The notes beneath the pieces are model-generated. The model worked only from the letters and a program-made list of their open reading frames with translations. It searched no databases and was not told the DNA's origin. A DNA stretch of 15,738 nt from Candidatus Thorarchaeota archaeon (GTDB lineage Archaea; Asgardarchaeota; Thorarchaeia; Thorarchaeales; Thorarchaeaceae), in NCBI GenBank assembly GCA_013138615.1, contig WTCK01000052.1:1-15738 (forward strand). Reading direction: 5' to 3'. How positions within the stretch are numbered: position 1 is the first letter of the stretch; every line of letters begins with the position of its first letter. Shown piece by piece: positions 7,828 to 14,696 of this stretch. The position numbers and the translations under genes were made by a program.

Positions 7828-8573
7828 CAGCGTTGCTCCTGTGTCAAATTCTCTTCTGGTTCCATTTCACTGTTTTCTTCTGTGCTACGTTTTGCGGTAA
7901 ATCCATTCATAGCAAGATACATCACACTCTTCGAGGGCTTGCCCTCAGGTACCAGTCTCTCAACGATTCTTTCTGCTCTGCCCCGCCCGACTCGCAACCG
8001 TATGGAATAATCCTCATAAAACTCCATGATGTTCCGGGCGACTGGTTCGAAACCTCGTGATTCATCCATTCGTCCCCTCACTTGATTCAATACCATGACG
8101 GCCATATTTCGTTCCTTTGCAAGTCCCTTCAGGATCCCCATCTGTATATTCAGTTCTCTATGTGCTGCGTAATTGATATTCTTGTCCTCAAGGGCGGCTC
8201 TGTACAATCTTGTGAGGGTGTCGACGACTACCAGTCTTGTCCCCTCTCGCGAATAAAGGTCGAGGTCATCTATGAGTGTCCCCTGTTCGCTGAAGCTTTT
8301 AGGGGAGAGAATGGTCACTAGGCTCTCAATCTCATCAAATTTCTTATTTGTGATCTGCTCAAGCCTTTCGATTGGTGATTCCCCCTCAGAATTCACGTAG
8401 ACTGTTCCAATATCCAGACGATAGGCCGCGTTTACAAAATGAAGTGCCAAAGTTGTCTTACCAGCCGCCGCTTCACCAAAGGCATGAGTCAAGTATCCAG
8501 TGTGTAAGCCTCCATTGAGGATGAGGTCCAATGAAGACACCCCTGTTGGAATAATCAAGGCGGATTTCACCAT
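7827..8573 (-). CDS. radB: RadB, RecA/RadA paralog for recombination
   Basis: RecA-fold ATPase paralog of archaeal RadA that lacks the N-terminal helix-hairpin-helix domain; thought to modulate homologous recombination and to work with RadA and the resolvase Hjc. It opens directly with the core (IPTGVSSLDLILNGGL, about 9-23). Walker A is GEAAAGKT (33-40) with K39, Walker B is RLVVVDTLTRLY (113-124), and the L2/polymerisation-side strand is AVMVLNQV (158-165) followed by the acidic-aromatic NIMEFYEDYSIRLR (181-194). Length is 248 residues, slightly longer than usual because of an acidic low-complexity tail (about 229-248). The ATG is 51 bases from the oppositely oriented RuvC/YqgF-like gene. 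Forms an operon with carS by a one-base overlap. Confidence 0.93.
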   Translation of the reverse strand: MVKSALIIPTGVSSLDLILNGGLHTGYLTHAFGEAAAGKTTLALHFVNAAYRLDIGTVYVNSEGESPIERLEQITNKKFDEIESLVTILSPKSFSEQGTLIDDLDLYSREGTRLVVVDTLTRLYRAALEDKNINYAAHRELNIQMGILKGLAKERNMAVMVLNQVRGRMDESRGFEPVARNIMEFYEDYSIRLRVGRGRAERIVERLVPEGKPSKSVMYLAMNGFTAKRSTEENSEMEPEENLTQEQR

Positions 8574-8595
8574 CTATAGATTCTATCCAACGAGT

Positions 8596-8601
8596 CTTAA
8601 G
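8596..8601. promoter_or_regulatory. Shared palindromic TATA-like element between radB and the RuvC-like gene
   Basis: The palindrome CTTAAG lies at the exact middle of the 50-base gap between the two divergent start codons. Its centre (8598.5) is 25.5 bases from the A of each ATG (8573 minus strand, 8624 plus strand). This is the spacing expected from TATA to start in leaderless archaeal transcripts on both sides. A single element, or two overlapping ones, could therefore drive both genes. Confidence 0.45.
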
Positions 8602-8623
8602 GATACCCCAGTATGCGTATGTA

Positions 8624-9385
8624 ATGACTCGCAGCGAAGTTGCAATAGCAACAAGAAACCCCAAAACGCTCTATCTTGTTATGGAGGTTCTAAAGGACAT
8701 AGATTTGGACTTCGTAGTCTGCGAGCTTGGTGGCGCAGAGTGTCAGGCTGCAAAGGTTATCATCACCACAAGTGACGAGGCAAAAGGCCTAGACCCTAAA
8801 CGAGTAGTCATTGTGGAAGATAATCTTGATGAAGACTCCATGGTGATTGCTTTGATGCTTCACCTTCTGGACATAGAAAAACCAACAAGCCTCGTTGTCG
8901 GGGTTGATCCCGGGATGCGATTCGGGTTGGCATTGGTCATAGATGGCAACGTGATTCGGACTAGGATATCCTCCTCACCGGGCAAGGCTGCCCAATTCAC
9001 CTTACGCTGGCTGGCAGCTGTCAACGACAGCTTCTCTCAGCAGCCCGTGATACGAGTCGGCACTGGATCTAGCATGTTTGCAGCATTCTTTCTTCGAGAA
9101 ATCATCCTACATGTAGACCGCACTTTGCTGGAGCTGGTTAACGAAGAGAATACCACAACGGTTGGTGAATCGGACAAGTCATCTGCTATTCTGATTGCCA
9201 TGCGTCAAGGTCGGCCGGTGAAAGAATTGGATGATATCTTTGAAATCCGCGAAAGCCATGTGCAATCATTGAAACATTTGGTTCTCGATATCACCAATGG
9301 AAATAGACGTGTTTCCACAGCTGATGCACAAGCGGTGCTGCAGGGTGACAAATCATTAGAATGGTTACTGGACGCCACTGGCTAA
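8624..9385 (+). CDS. RuvC/YqgF-like RNase H-fold protein, putative nuclease
   Basis: Not a family I can name. The 253 residues seem to have an N-terminal alpha/beta part (about 1-88, with hydrophobic strands VAIATR, DFVVCEL, KVIITTS, KRVVIVED). This is followed by an RNase H-like domain (about 89-200). Its first strand VVGVDPGMRFGLALVIDG has the D-x-G loop of RuvC and YqgF nucleases with D95. A later strand LLELVNEENTT resembles the VDERLTT strand of YqgF/RuvX (E174 as acidic residue). It is followed by ESDKSSAILIAM, like the D..AA..IL helix (D184). So three candidate metal-binding acids are in the right order. The C-terminus (VSTADAQAVLQGD, ending LEWLL) is a small helical unit. It is divergent from radB and converges on the XPD-like helicase with a 4-base overlap. 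A role as a recombination or repair nuclease is inference from fold and neighbours. Confidence 0.8.
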   Translation: MTRSEVAIATRNPKTLYLVMEVLKDIDLDFVVCELGGAECQAAKVIITTSDEAKGLDPKRVVIVEDNLDEDSMVIALMLHLLDIEKPTSLVVGVDPGMRFGLALVIDGNVIRTRISSSPGKAAQFTLRWLAAVNDSFSQQPVIRVGTGSSMFAAFFLREIILHVDRTLLELVNEENTTTVGESDKSSAILIAMRQGRPVKELDDIFEIRESHVQSLKHLVLDITNGNRRVSTADAQAVLQGDKSLEWLLDATG

Positions 9386-11310
9386 TTGCTGAAGAAAGCC
9401 TCCACCTGTTGAGCCACCATGTCTGGGCTGTCAGGCATCACTTGTGTGACCTCATCTAGCCATTTGGGCATAAATCGCCGGAGGTAACTTGTTGCAAATC
9501 GTTGATCCAAGAGAACAATAACTCCGCGATCTTCGAGTCGCCGAACTGGTCGACCAGCCGCCTGAACCGCTCGAGTCATTGATGGCAAGACATAGGCATA
9601 GTCCCTTCCTCTGCGATTAAAGCGCTTGTCGAAATATTGAATCAGTGCATCCGTTCGAGGGGTTGGCCTGGCATAAGGCACCCCCACAACGATGACACTC
9701 TCCATTGTGGAACCTGGGAAGTCACCTCCCTCTGAGTTGCGCCCTCCTTGCACTCCCAACAGGACGGCACCTCCCATGTCACCTCTTGCTTTGAATTCCT
9801 CTATCAGGGTGTCGTTGTCACTAGTCTTCATCCCCTGCTTCTCTGAATAGAGCTTCTTCCGCAACCTTTTCTCCAATCCTGCTCTGAGAAGGGCACCCCC
9901 CACAGCATAGCTTGTGGTGAAAATACCAGTGTTACCTGGCGTAGCGTGAGCAACAGCAACACAGTGGTCAACCATGCGACTGAATAGAGCATCAGACCGT
10001 GTCTTGTAGGAAGTACCAACACCTTCGACAATCATCGCCAACCTGTTTCGTTTGGCGAACGGGTTATGGAATGTCAATTTGGCAGTTTCAGGACCAAATC
10101 CTATCATCTCAGAAAAGGCATCGAGAGGGGAGAGAGTCCCAGAGATTGCAACTGAACTACGCACCATTCTGAGTATTGGATTCGTGATTACAGTTGGGTC
10201 AAGTGCCACAAGATCAAGCGAAACTCTTCTACTCTCTCTACTAGTCCGAGCTGACGCAATCATGAAAGTGTAGTCTTCTCTTTCCGAATAATCAACCCAC
10301 TTCAGCATGAAGTCAGCAACTCTGTGAATTGTGGACCTAGGGAACTTGCCCGCCTTCAGAAGACCTCGGCGTATACTTGCTCCCGTGTCTTTCATATGTG
10401 TGATAACTTCGTCTTCCGGTTCCATTCCAGCCTCCATAAGCGCAATCTCAAAGATGACCTCCGGATCTACTATCTTCTCGTCGTCTTCTTTCATCTCTGT
10501 TGAATGCTCCAGGATGATTTTTGCAAGCTCTCTGCAGAAATCCTTGGACACAGTATCGTGGTAAGTCGTCGCCTCACGAATGGCTTGTCTTATCGTTCCC
10601 ACGGGCAGCGAATCGCTAGCAGAACTTAGGGCTGTAGACGGTATATTGTGCGCTTCATCTTGAATTAAAACAACTTTTCCAAGAGGTGTTTCAAGTTCAG
10701 GCATGAACGCTTCCATAACAAACGGATCAAACACGTAGAGGTAGGAGAGGGCAACAACATCAACGGCTTTGGCTAGCTTCTTGGCTAGTTCGTATGGGCA
10801 GAAAGTGCGCTTCTTGGCGATTCTGACTATGTCCGGCGCCGTGAGAACTCCTGAGGGCATAATGTCAAGAACGCTCGCAGAATCCACTGCTTTCTTGATT
10901 CTCTCGTAGTACGCGCATTTTCCTGTCGCCTTCAACTGTCCACATACCTCGCTGATGGGCGCGAGAAAGCCCGCATTCTCAAGAACGAAAGGATTGAGAC
11001 ACATATGGCGCCTTCCTCTGAAAGAAACCCCAGTTACACCTTGCTTCTTCGATATCGCGTCAAGCTCTTCCATGACCCGATCTAGCTGTCTGTGCGTCCG
11101 TGCACAATAGAGCACTTTCCCATTGTTTTCCAAAACCCATGGTAGAACTCCACATAATGTCACACAGGTCTTTCCAAATCCATTTGGCGCCTCGCAGACG
11201 ATATCGTGTCCGCTTCTGACCTTGTCATTAATCTGATCCATCATTTCTTCTTGGCCTTTGCGAGGCTCATCATATGGAAAGAGGTCCATTGGAGCGGATT
11301 GTTCAGTCAT
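9382..11310 (-). CDS. XPD/Rad3-family Fe-S DNA helicase
   Basis: Superfamily 2 helicase of the XPD/DinG group, moving 5'-3' on DNA; in archaea linked to repair, with its exact job unsettled. In 642 residues: Walker A APNGFGKT (41-48), motif Ia CARTHRQL (69-76), four Fe-S cysteine candidates C104, C123, C132 and C171 (the last in CPYE), motif II DEAH (218-221), motif III SVAISGTLSP (386-395), motif V near VQGGRNSEGGDF (520-531) and motif VI QAAGRPVR (583-590). The Arch domain would be the stretch of about 225-380. Walker A has asparagine where threonine is more usual (PTG to PNG). The extreme C-terminus QQVEAFFSN resembles a degenerate PCNA-interaction box. The ATG at 11310 precedes MDLFPYDEPRKGQEEM, the expected family entry. 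It overlaps the RuvC-like gene by 4 bases tail to tail. Confidence 0.94.
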   Translation of the reverse strand: MTEQSAPMDLFPYDEPRKGQEEMMDQINDKVRSGHDIVCEAPNGFGKTCVTLCGVLPWVLENNGKVLYCARTHRQLDRVMEELDAISKKQGVTGVSFRGRRHMCLNPFVLENAGFLAPISEVCGQLKATGKCAYYERIKKAVDSASVLDIMPSGVLTAPDIVRIAKKRTFCPYELAKKLAKAVDVVALSYLYVFDPFVMEAFMPELETPLGKVVLIQDEAHNIPSTALSSASDSLPVGTIRQAIREATTYHDTVSKDFCRELAKIILEHSTEMKEDDEKIVDPEVIFEIALMEAGMEPEDEVITHMKDTGASIRRGLLKAGKFPRSTIHRVADFMLKWVDYSEREDYTFMIASARTSRESRRVSLDLVALDPTVITNPILRMVRSSVAISGTLSPLDAFSEMIGFGPETAKLTFHNPFAKRNRLAMIVEGVGTSYKTRSDALFSRMVDHCVAVAHATPGNTGIFTTSYAVGGALLRAGLEKRLRKKLYSEKQGMKTSDNDTLIEEFKARGDMGGAVLLGVQGGRNSEGGDFPGSTMESVIVVGVPYARPTPRTDALIQYFDKRFNRRGRDYAYVLPSMTRAVQAAGRPVRRLEDRGVIVLLDQRFATSYLRRFMPKWLDEVTQVMPDSPDMVAQQVEAFFSN

Positions 11311-11340
11311 GAAGATTCCAACGAAATCAGCAGTGTTACT

Positions 11341-11348
11341 ATTGATAA
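11341..11348 (-). promoter_or_regulatory. Possible TATA element of the XPD-like helicase gene
   Basis: The minus strand reads TTATCAAT here, about 34 bases before the ATG at 11310. It is the most AT-rich stretch at a suitable distance, but a weak match. Confidence 0.25.
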
Positions 11349-11390
11349 CGATGTTGCTTGGCTTGCATGAATTCGCCTGCCATCGTATCT

Positions 11391-11398
11391 GTTTATTA
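11391..11398 (+). promoter_or_regulatory. Probable TATA box of the PAC4-like gene
   Basis: GTTTATTA, about 37 bases before the ATG at 11432. A transcription start near 11420 would leave a leader of about 12 bases, and no Shine-Dalgarno sequence is seen upstream of the start codon. Confidence 0.4.
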
Positions 11399-11431
11399 CC
11401 TCATTGAGCATTACAGCATCCGGCGATAGAA

Positions 11432-11776
11432 ATGAGTCTGGAGGACATCAGGGAATTCGAATCCGAGTTCTCACAGGGTAAGCTCAGGGGTAGGGTAATT
11501 GACCTTGAGAACGGCTTACTGCTTCTCTTGTCTGACTCGGAAAGGTTCCGAATATCTCTCTCAGCTGTGGCAATTCCACCAGCTCATGGACGTAAAGAGC
11601 CCGTTTCCACTGGCTTTCTCTCGACGGGTCTAGATGCAACGCTTGTACGCACTATAGCTGAGAGAGTTGCAGCATGGACCAATCAGACATGCATGCTAGT
11701 CATAGCGGTGAATGGTCTAAACAGGGAACTGATGATGGAAATTATTACCATCTTGAAGAACTACCTTGTGACATAA
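11432..11776 (+). CDS. Small protein resembling proteasome assembly chaperone 4 (PAC4)
   Basis: A soluble 114-residue protein with no signal peptide or membrane segment. Layout: an acidic start (1-15), three probable beta strands (about 19-24, 28-34, 38-47), a loop, then EPVSTGFLSTG (56-66), a helix (LVRTIAERVAAWTN, 71-84), a strand (CMLVIAVNGL, 87-96) and a final helix (98-112). From memory, human PSMG4/PAC4 has the same order in its last half: PVSTSLLG, a helix with LAQRLARKTN, a strand QVFVSYNL, then N followed by a helix. If right, it would help assemble the 20S proteasome alpha ring; archaea are known mainly for PAC1/PAC2-like chaperones. The alternative is a generic small alpha/beta protein of PAC3/PAC4-like fold with another role. 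Its 3' end overlaps the convergent zinc-protein gene by 32 bases. Confidence 0.6.
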   Translation: MSLEDIREFESEFSQGKLRGRVIDLENGLLLLLSDSERFRISLSAVAIPPAHGRKEPVSTGFLSTGLDATLVRTIAERVAAWTNQTCMLVIAVNGLNRELMMEIITILKNYLVT

Positions 11777-11975
11777 GATGTTCAGCTATTTCGCGCACCC
11801 ACATGCCCGTTTCGTCTAGTTCTTGCACGCGCTTCAGGTACTCATCCCAGTCTATCTCAAGTGCGTGTTCCCAATCACCAAAAACGGCTCGCAGATTATC
11901 AAGCGCGTGTCTGTGATACAAACAGAGTTCTGAGTCCTGTGCGACTTCACGACCGCATACCGGACACACATTCAC
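11745..11975 (-). CDS. Small zinc-binding protein coupled to topoisomerase I
   Basis: A 76-residue uncharacterised protein. The N-terminus has one likely zinc site, C4-x2-C7-x10-C18-x2-H21 (CPVCG ... LCLYH). It is followed by a helical region with the pattern ALDNL...FGDWEHALEIDWDEYLKRV and TGMWVREIAEHL. I have the impression that short archaeal proteins with this C..C/C.YH plus W..YL..i...G.W..E layout are widespread but without known function. The start is a GTG whose last bases form a GTGA overlap with the topoisomerase stop codon, the arrangement typical of translational coupling, so the two proteins are probably made together. It may be a small nucleic-acid-binding or adaptor partner of topoisomerase I; that is inference from position only. 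Confidence 0.8.
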   Translation of the reverse strand: MNVCPVCGREVAQDSELCLYHRHALDNLRAVFGDWEHALEIDWDEYLKRVQELDETGMWVREIAEHLMSQGSSSRW

Positions 11976-14089
11976 TTGCTCTTTCCTCCCATTTTGCGCT
12001 TAGCATGGCTCCTTCTACGTTTCTCAAGCTCCTCAAGGTCTTCCCGGCGGCCAGGACATTTAGCCCAGTTGATGCAGGTTTCCCATGCCCTTCTTCTAGA
12101 GGTGATTTTAATCATCTTATGTCCACAATGCGGACACATTTTGTCCAGTGGAGATATTTCGCCTCTTTGAGGCAGTGAGTATGTTTGTTCACATCTCCCT
12201 TCCTTATAGTTCGAGCAGCCTAGAAACCGCTTTCCCGTCTTTGATGAAGTTATAATGCTCAACGTTCCTACATCACAAGTTGGGCATGGTCCAATCTCTT
12301 GTTTTTCCTTCCAGTATCTTTGAAGACCACTAACCAATGTATTTCCTATTGCTGTTTCCATCGCCCTGAATCGCTCAAGGATTTTGAGAAGTTCTCTCTT
12401 GGCGTCCACCAGTACTTGCTCTCTATCAGTATCCCCATCTTGAATACCCTCCATTTGTTTCTCAAGATGTAGAGTTAACTCAACAGATAGCATCTCAGGT
12501 ACATACTGTTCCAAGGTTTCGAAGAGTGCATAGCCTAAAGTCGATAGTTCGAATCTGTCATTCAAGACATACCCTCTTGATCTGATAGAATCGGCAATTC
12601 TTGATCGAGTTGATTTTGTACCCAAATTCTCTCTCTCAAGAGCTTTGAGCAGGCTCGAGGGATTGTAACGTGGAACCGGGGAGGTCTGCTTGTCAGTTAC
12701 ATGTACAGAAGTAAGTTGTATCAAATCTCCTTGCTTTATCGGTGGAAATTCCTTCTCATTTGCAGTCGCATATGGCTGGTAATACTCCATCCAACCCTGC
12801 TTCAGCACTCTGAGCCCTCGAACATGGAATAGATAGTTGTTGCACCTGACGTCAGCTCTGCGGCTCTCCTTGACAGATGGCTCTCCAAAGAGAGCAAGGA
12901 ATCGTCGAACGATTAAATCGAAGACTTTCTTCTCGCTGGGAGTGAGTCGACGAGGGGGCTTAACTCCTGTGGGATGTATCGCTGGATGTGCCGGGTCATC
13001 CTTCTTACCTTGAACAGGCGTGAGCATTCCAGCATCAAGCACACGTTTAGCTAGAGCGCCATATTGCTTGAAACCGCTGAGTTCATGGAGTATCTCCTTC
13101 ACATCAACACTCGCTGGTATTTTCTGACTACTGGTACGTGGGTATGAGATCAGAGCATCCAAGTAGAGTTTCTGTGCAAGAACGAGCGTTCTACTAGGCT
13201 TGAACCCGAAGTGTCTGTATGACTCTGCTTGGAGACCGCTCAGATTGAACGGAATAGGCGGTCGATGTGTGCTTTTCTTCTTCTCAACTGAATCAACATG
13301 TGCTTGCTTCTCCTGAAGTTCACTACCAATTGCATCGGCCTCTTTCTTGATATCGATTCGTTTTCTAGAGTACTCCAGTTCAATTTTGGCTCCTTCGTGA
13401 TCGCCCACGGCCTTTATAGTCCAGAATGGGACCGGCACGAAGAGGTTGATATCCTGCTCTCTTTTCGCCACAAATGCAAGTGTGGGACCCTGAACTCTAC
13501 CAGTTGAAACTATCTTGAACCAGCCTGCAGTACTCTTGATTGCAAGAGTCAGGGCACGTGTGAGGTTTACTCCATAGAGCCAATCGACCTCGTGCCGAAC
13601 CTTACCCGCTTCTATCAGGGGGAATTCCAACATTGGCGACATATTCTCATAGGCACTTTCTAGATCCTTGGCTGTCAGTGATGAGAAGATCATTCTCTTC
13701 GCATTTGCAGGATCCGTTCCACACGCATACTTCACAGTCAGATAGCCAATCAGGCTCCCCTCAATGTCGAAATCAGTAGCTACTACAAATTCATCCGCTT
13801 CTTTTGCAAGCCTCTTGATCAACTTGATGATTGGCTTGATTCCTGTCGCTTTCTTAACGACTTCATATTTCGGAACCCATTCTGTTTCGAGTCTAGGATA
13901 TGTCCACCCTTTCTCTGTCTGGCGGAGATCATACAAGTGCCCTAGTGCGTAGGCTACAACGAGGGTGTCCTTACCTCTCTTGAATTCGTAGTATGAAACT
14001 CGCCCCTTCTTGACTTCACCCAAAGACCCCTGTTGACTCAACGCTTCAGCGATTCGTTTCGCGGCGGTGGGCTTTTCAGAGATAATCAA
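11972..14089 (-). CDS. topA: DNA topoisomerase I (type IA)
   Basis: Relaxes negative supercoils and resolves single-strand DNA passages. The TOPRIM domain begins at once (IISEKPTAAKRI) with E5 and the acidic pair D106/D108 in ATDFDIEG, the form seen in archaeal rather than bacterial enzymes. The catalytic tyrosine is Y316 in SYPRTSS; HPAIHPTG (368-375) and the gate domains follow. The C-terminus holds two zinc ribbons, C602/C605/C625/C633 and C652/C655/C672/C678, and ends in a basic tail. At 705 residues it is full length. Start choice is unusual: there is no ATG in frame after the upstream stop. The TTG given here removes the first residues of strand beta-1, while a CTG at 14101-14099 would give MSRVLIISEKP, with a GAGAGG about nine bases before it. 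It forms an operon with the small zinc protein and is divergent from the OSTC-like gene. Confidence 0.95.
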   Translation of the reverse strand: MIISEKPTAAKRIAEALSQQGSLGEVKKGRVSYYEFKRGKDTLVVAYALGHLYDLRQTEKGWTYPRLETEWVPKYEVVKKATGIKPIIKLIKRLAKEADEFVVATDFDIEGSLIGYLTVKYACGTDPANAKRMIFSSLTAKDLESAYENMSPMLEFPLIEAGKVRHEVDWLYGVNLTRALTLAIKSTAGWFKIVSTGRVQGPTLAFVAKREQDINLFVPVPFWTIKAVGDHEGAKIELEYSRKRIDIKKEADAIGSELQEKQAHVDSVEKKKSTHRPPIPFNLSGLQAESYRHFGFKPSRTLVLAQKLYLDALISYPRTSSQKIPASVDVKEILHELSGFKQYGALAKRVLDAGMLTPVQGKKDDPAHPAIHPTGVKPPRRLTPSEKKVFDLIVRRFLALFGEPSVKESRRADVRCNNYLFHVRGLRVLKQGWMEYYQPYATANEKEFPPIKQGDLIQLTSVHVTDKQTSPVPRYNPSSLLKALERENLGTKSTRSRIADSIRSRGYVLNDRFELSTLGYALFETLEQYVPEMLSVELTLHLEKQMEGIQDGDTDREQVLVDAKRELLKILERFRAMETAIGNTLVSGLQRYWKEKQEIGPCPTCDVGTLSIITSSKTGKRFLGCSNYKEGRCEQTYSLPQRGEISPLDKMCPHCGHKMIKITSRRRAWETCINWAKCPGRREDLEELEKRRRSHAKRKMGGKSK

Positions 14090-14129
14090 AACTCTCGACA
14101 GTTTGATTCGCCTCTCTCGAATCTGGTGG

Positions 14130-14137
14130 AATAAACC
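14130..14137 (-). promoter_or_regulatory. Probable TATA box of topA
   Basis: The minus strand reads GGTTTATTC. Transcription would start near 14107, leaving only about 6 bases before the CTG or 18 bases before the TTG start candidate. Confidence 0.4.
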
Positions 14138-14187
14138 AGTTCAATCTAGTGATGTTTGGGCTAGTACGAATGTGCATTTCACGATAG

Positions 14188-14197
14188 TCTTAAAAGC
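14188..14197 (+). promoter_or_regulatory. Probable TATA box of the OSTC-like gene
   Basis: TCTTAAAAGC, with a predicted transcription start near 14218. That is downstream of the earlier in-frame ATG at 14067, so it supports the start codon at 14232. Confidence 0.5.
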
Positions 14198-14219
14198 AGA
14201 CCGCCAAACGGCACCTTTC

Positions 14220-14224
14220 GAGGT
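14220..14224 (+). promoter_or_regulatory. Ribosome binding site deciding the start of the OSTC-like gene
   Basis: GAGGT lies seven bases before the ATG at 14232. The longer reading (ATG at 14067) would run through the topA start region and the TATA element, and its extra 55 residues have no family resemblance. Confidence 0.6.
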
Positions 14225-14231
14225 CGAACAG

Positions 14232-14696
14232 ATGAAACCATGGTGGCCGCGATTCATAGTCAAACCACGTGTGCGACTTGCTAGGCCGCATTTCGGGATG
14301 CCCGCACGGCCTCCAGATATTCTTGTATTTAGTGTGTTTTTCTTTGCCATACTGTTCGTTCTCGGCGGAAACATCTACACTCTGGTGAAAGCCCCCCCAG
14401 CCATAGCAACTGGCCCGAACAGTGAACCCATCATAGTCTACCCGGCCCTCGACGTCCAGCTGGGGCTGGAAGGCATGGTAGCTTCAGTTGTCATAATGAT
14501 TGGAGTCATTGGTCTGGGGCTAATCTATTACAGTTCTAGATACGTTTTCCAACCAAATTACGCAATGCGTCTAATGGCTCTTGGAGTGATTCTGGCTGGA
14601 GCAGCTTTTCTCATTATTACCTATCTTATGATGCTAAAATCTCCAAGTAGACAGGGCATCAATCCAATGCTCGATATAGTCCGGACCTTAGCCTAA
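14232..14696 (+). CDS. OSTC / OST3-OST6-like oligosaccharyltransferase subunit
   Basis: Integral membrane protein of 154 residues, close to the length of the human oligosaccharyltransferase subunit OSTC (DC2). Three hydrophobic helices are seen: about 30-48 (ILVFSVFFFAILFVLGG), 79-100 and 112-134. Between them lies an extracytoplasmic loop beginning GGNIYTLVKAPPA, then PIIVYPALDVQLGLEG (66-81). From memory, human OSTC shows matching signposts: P-rich basic start, GGIIYDVIVEPP, a hydrophilic loop, Q..MEG before helix 2, and a K-P near the end (LKSP here). In eukaryotes this subunit, like the OST3/OST6 membrane part, connects the STT3 catalytic subunit to the translocon. OST3/OST6-like proteins have been reported as eukaryotic signature proteins in Asgard archaea. 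No thioredoxin domain is present. It overlaps mptE by 9 bases tail to tail. Confidence 0.8.
   Translation: MKPWWPRFIVKPRVRLARPHFGMPARPPDILVFSVFFFAILFVLGGNIYTLVKAPPAIATGPNSEPIIVYPALDVQLGLEGMVASVVIMIGVIGLGLIYYSSRYVFQPNYAMRLMALGVILAGAAFLIITYLMMLKSPSRQGINPMLDIVRTLA

Noticed and set aside
14067..14231. 55-residue N-terminal extension of the OSTC-like gene
   Set aside because: It crosses the topA start and the OSTC TATA element, lacks family resemblance, and a GAGGT ribosome site favours the start at 14232.
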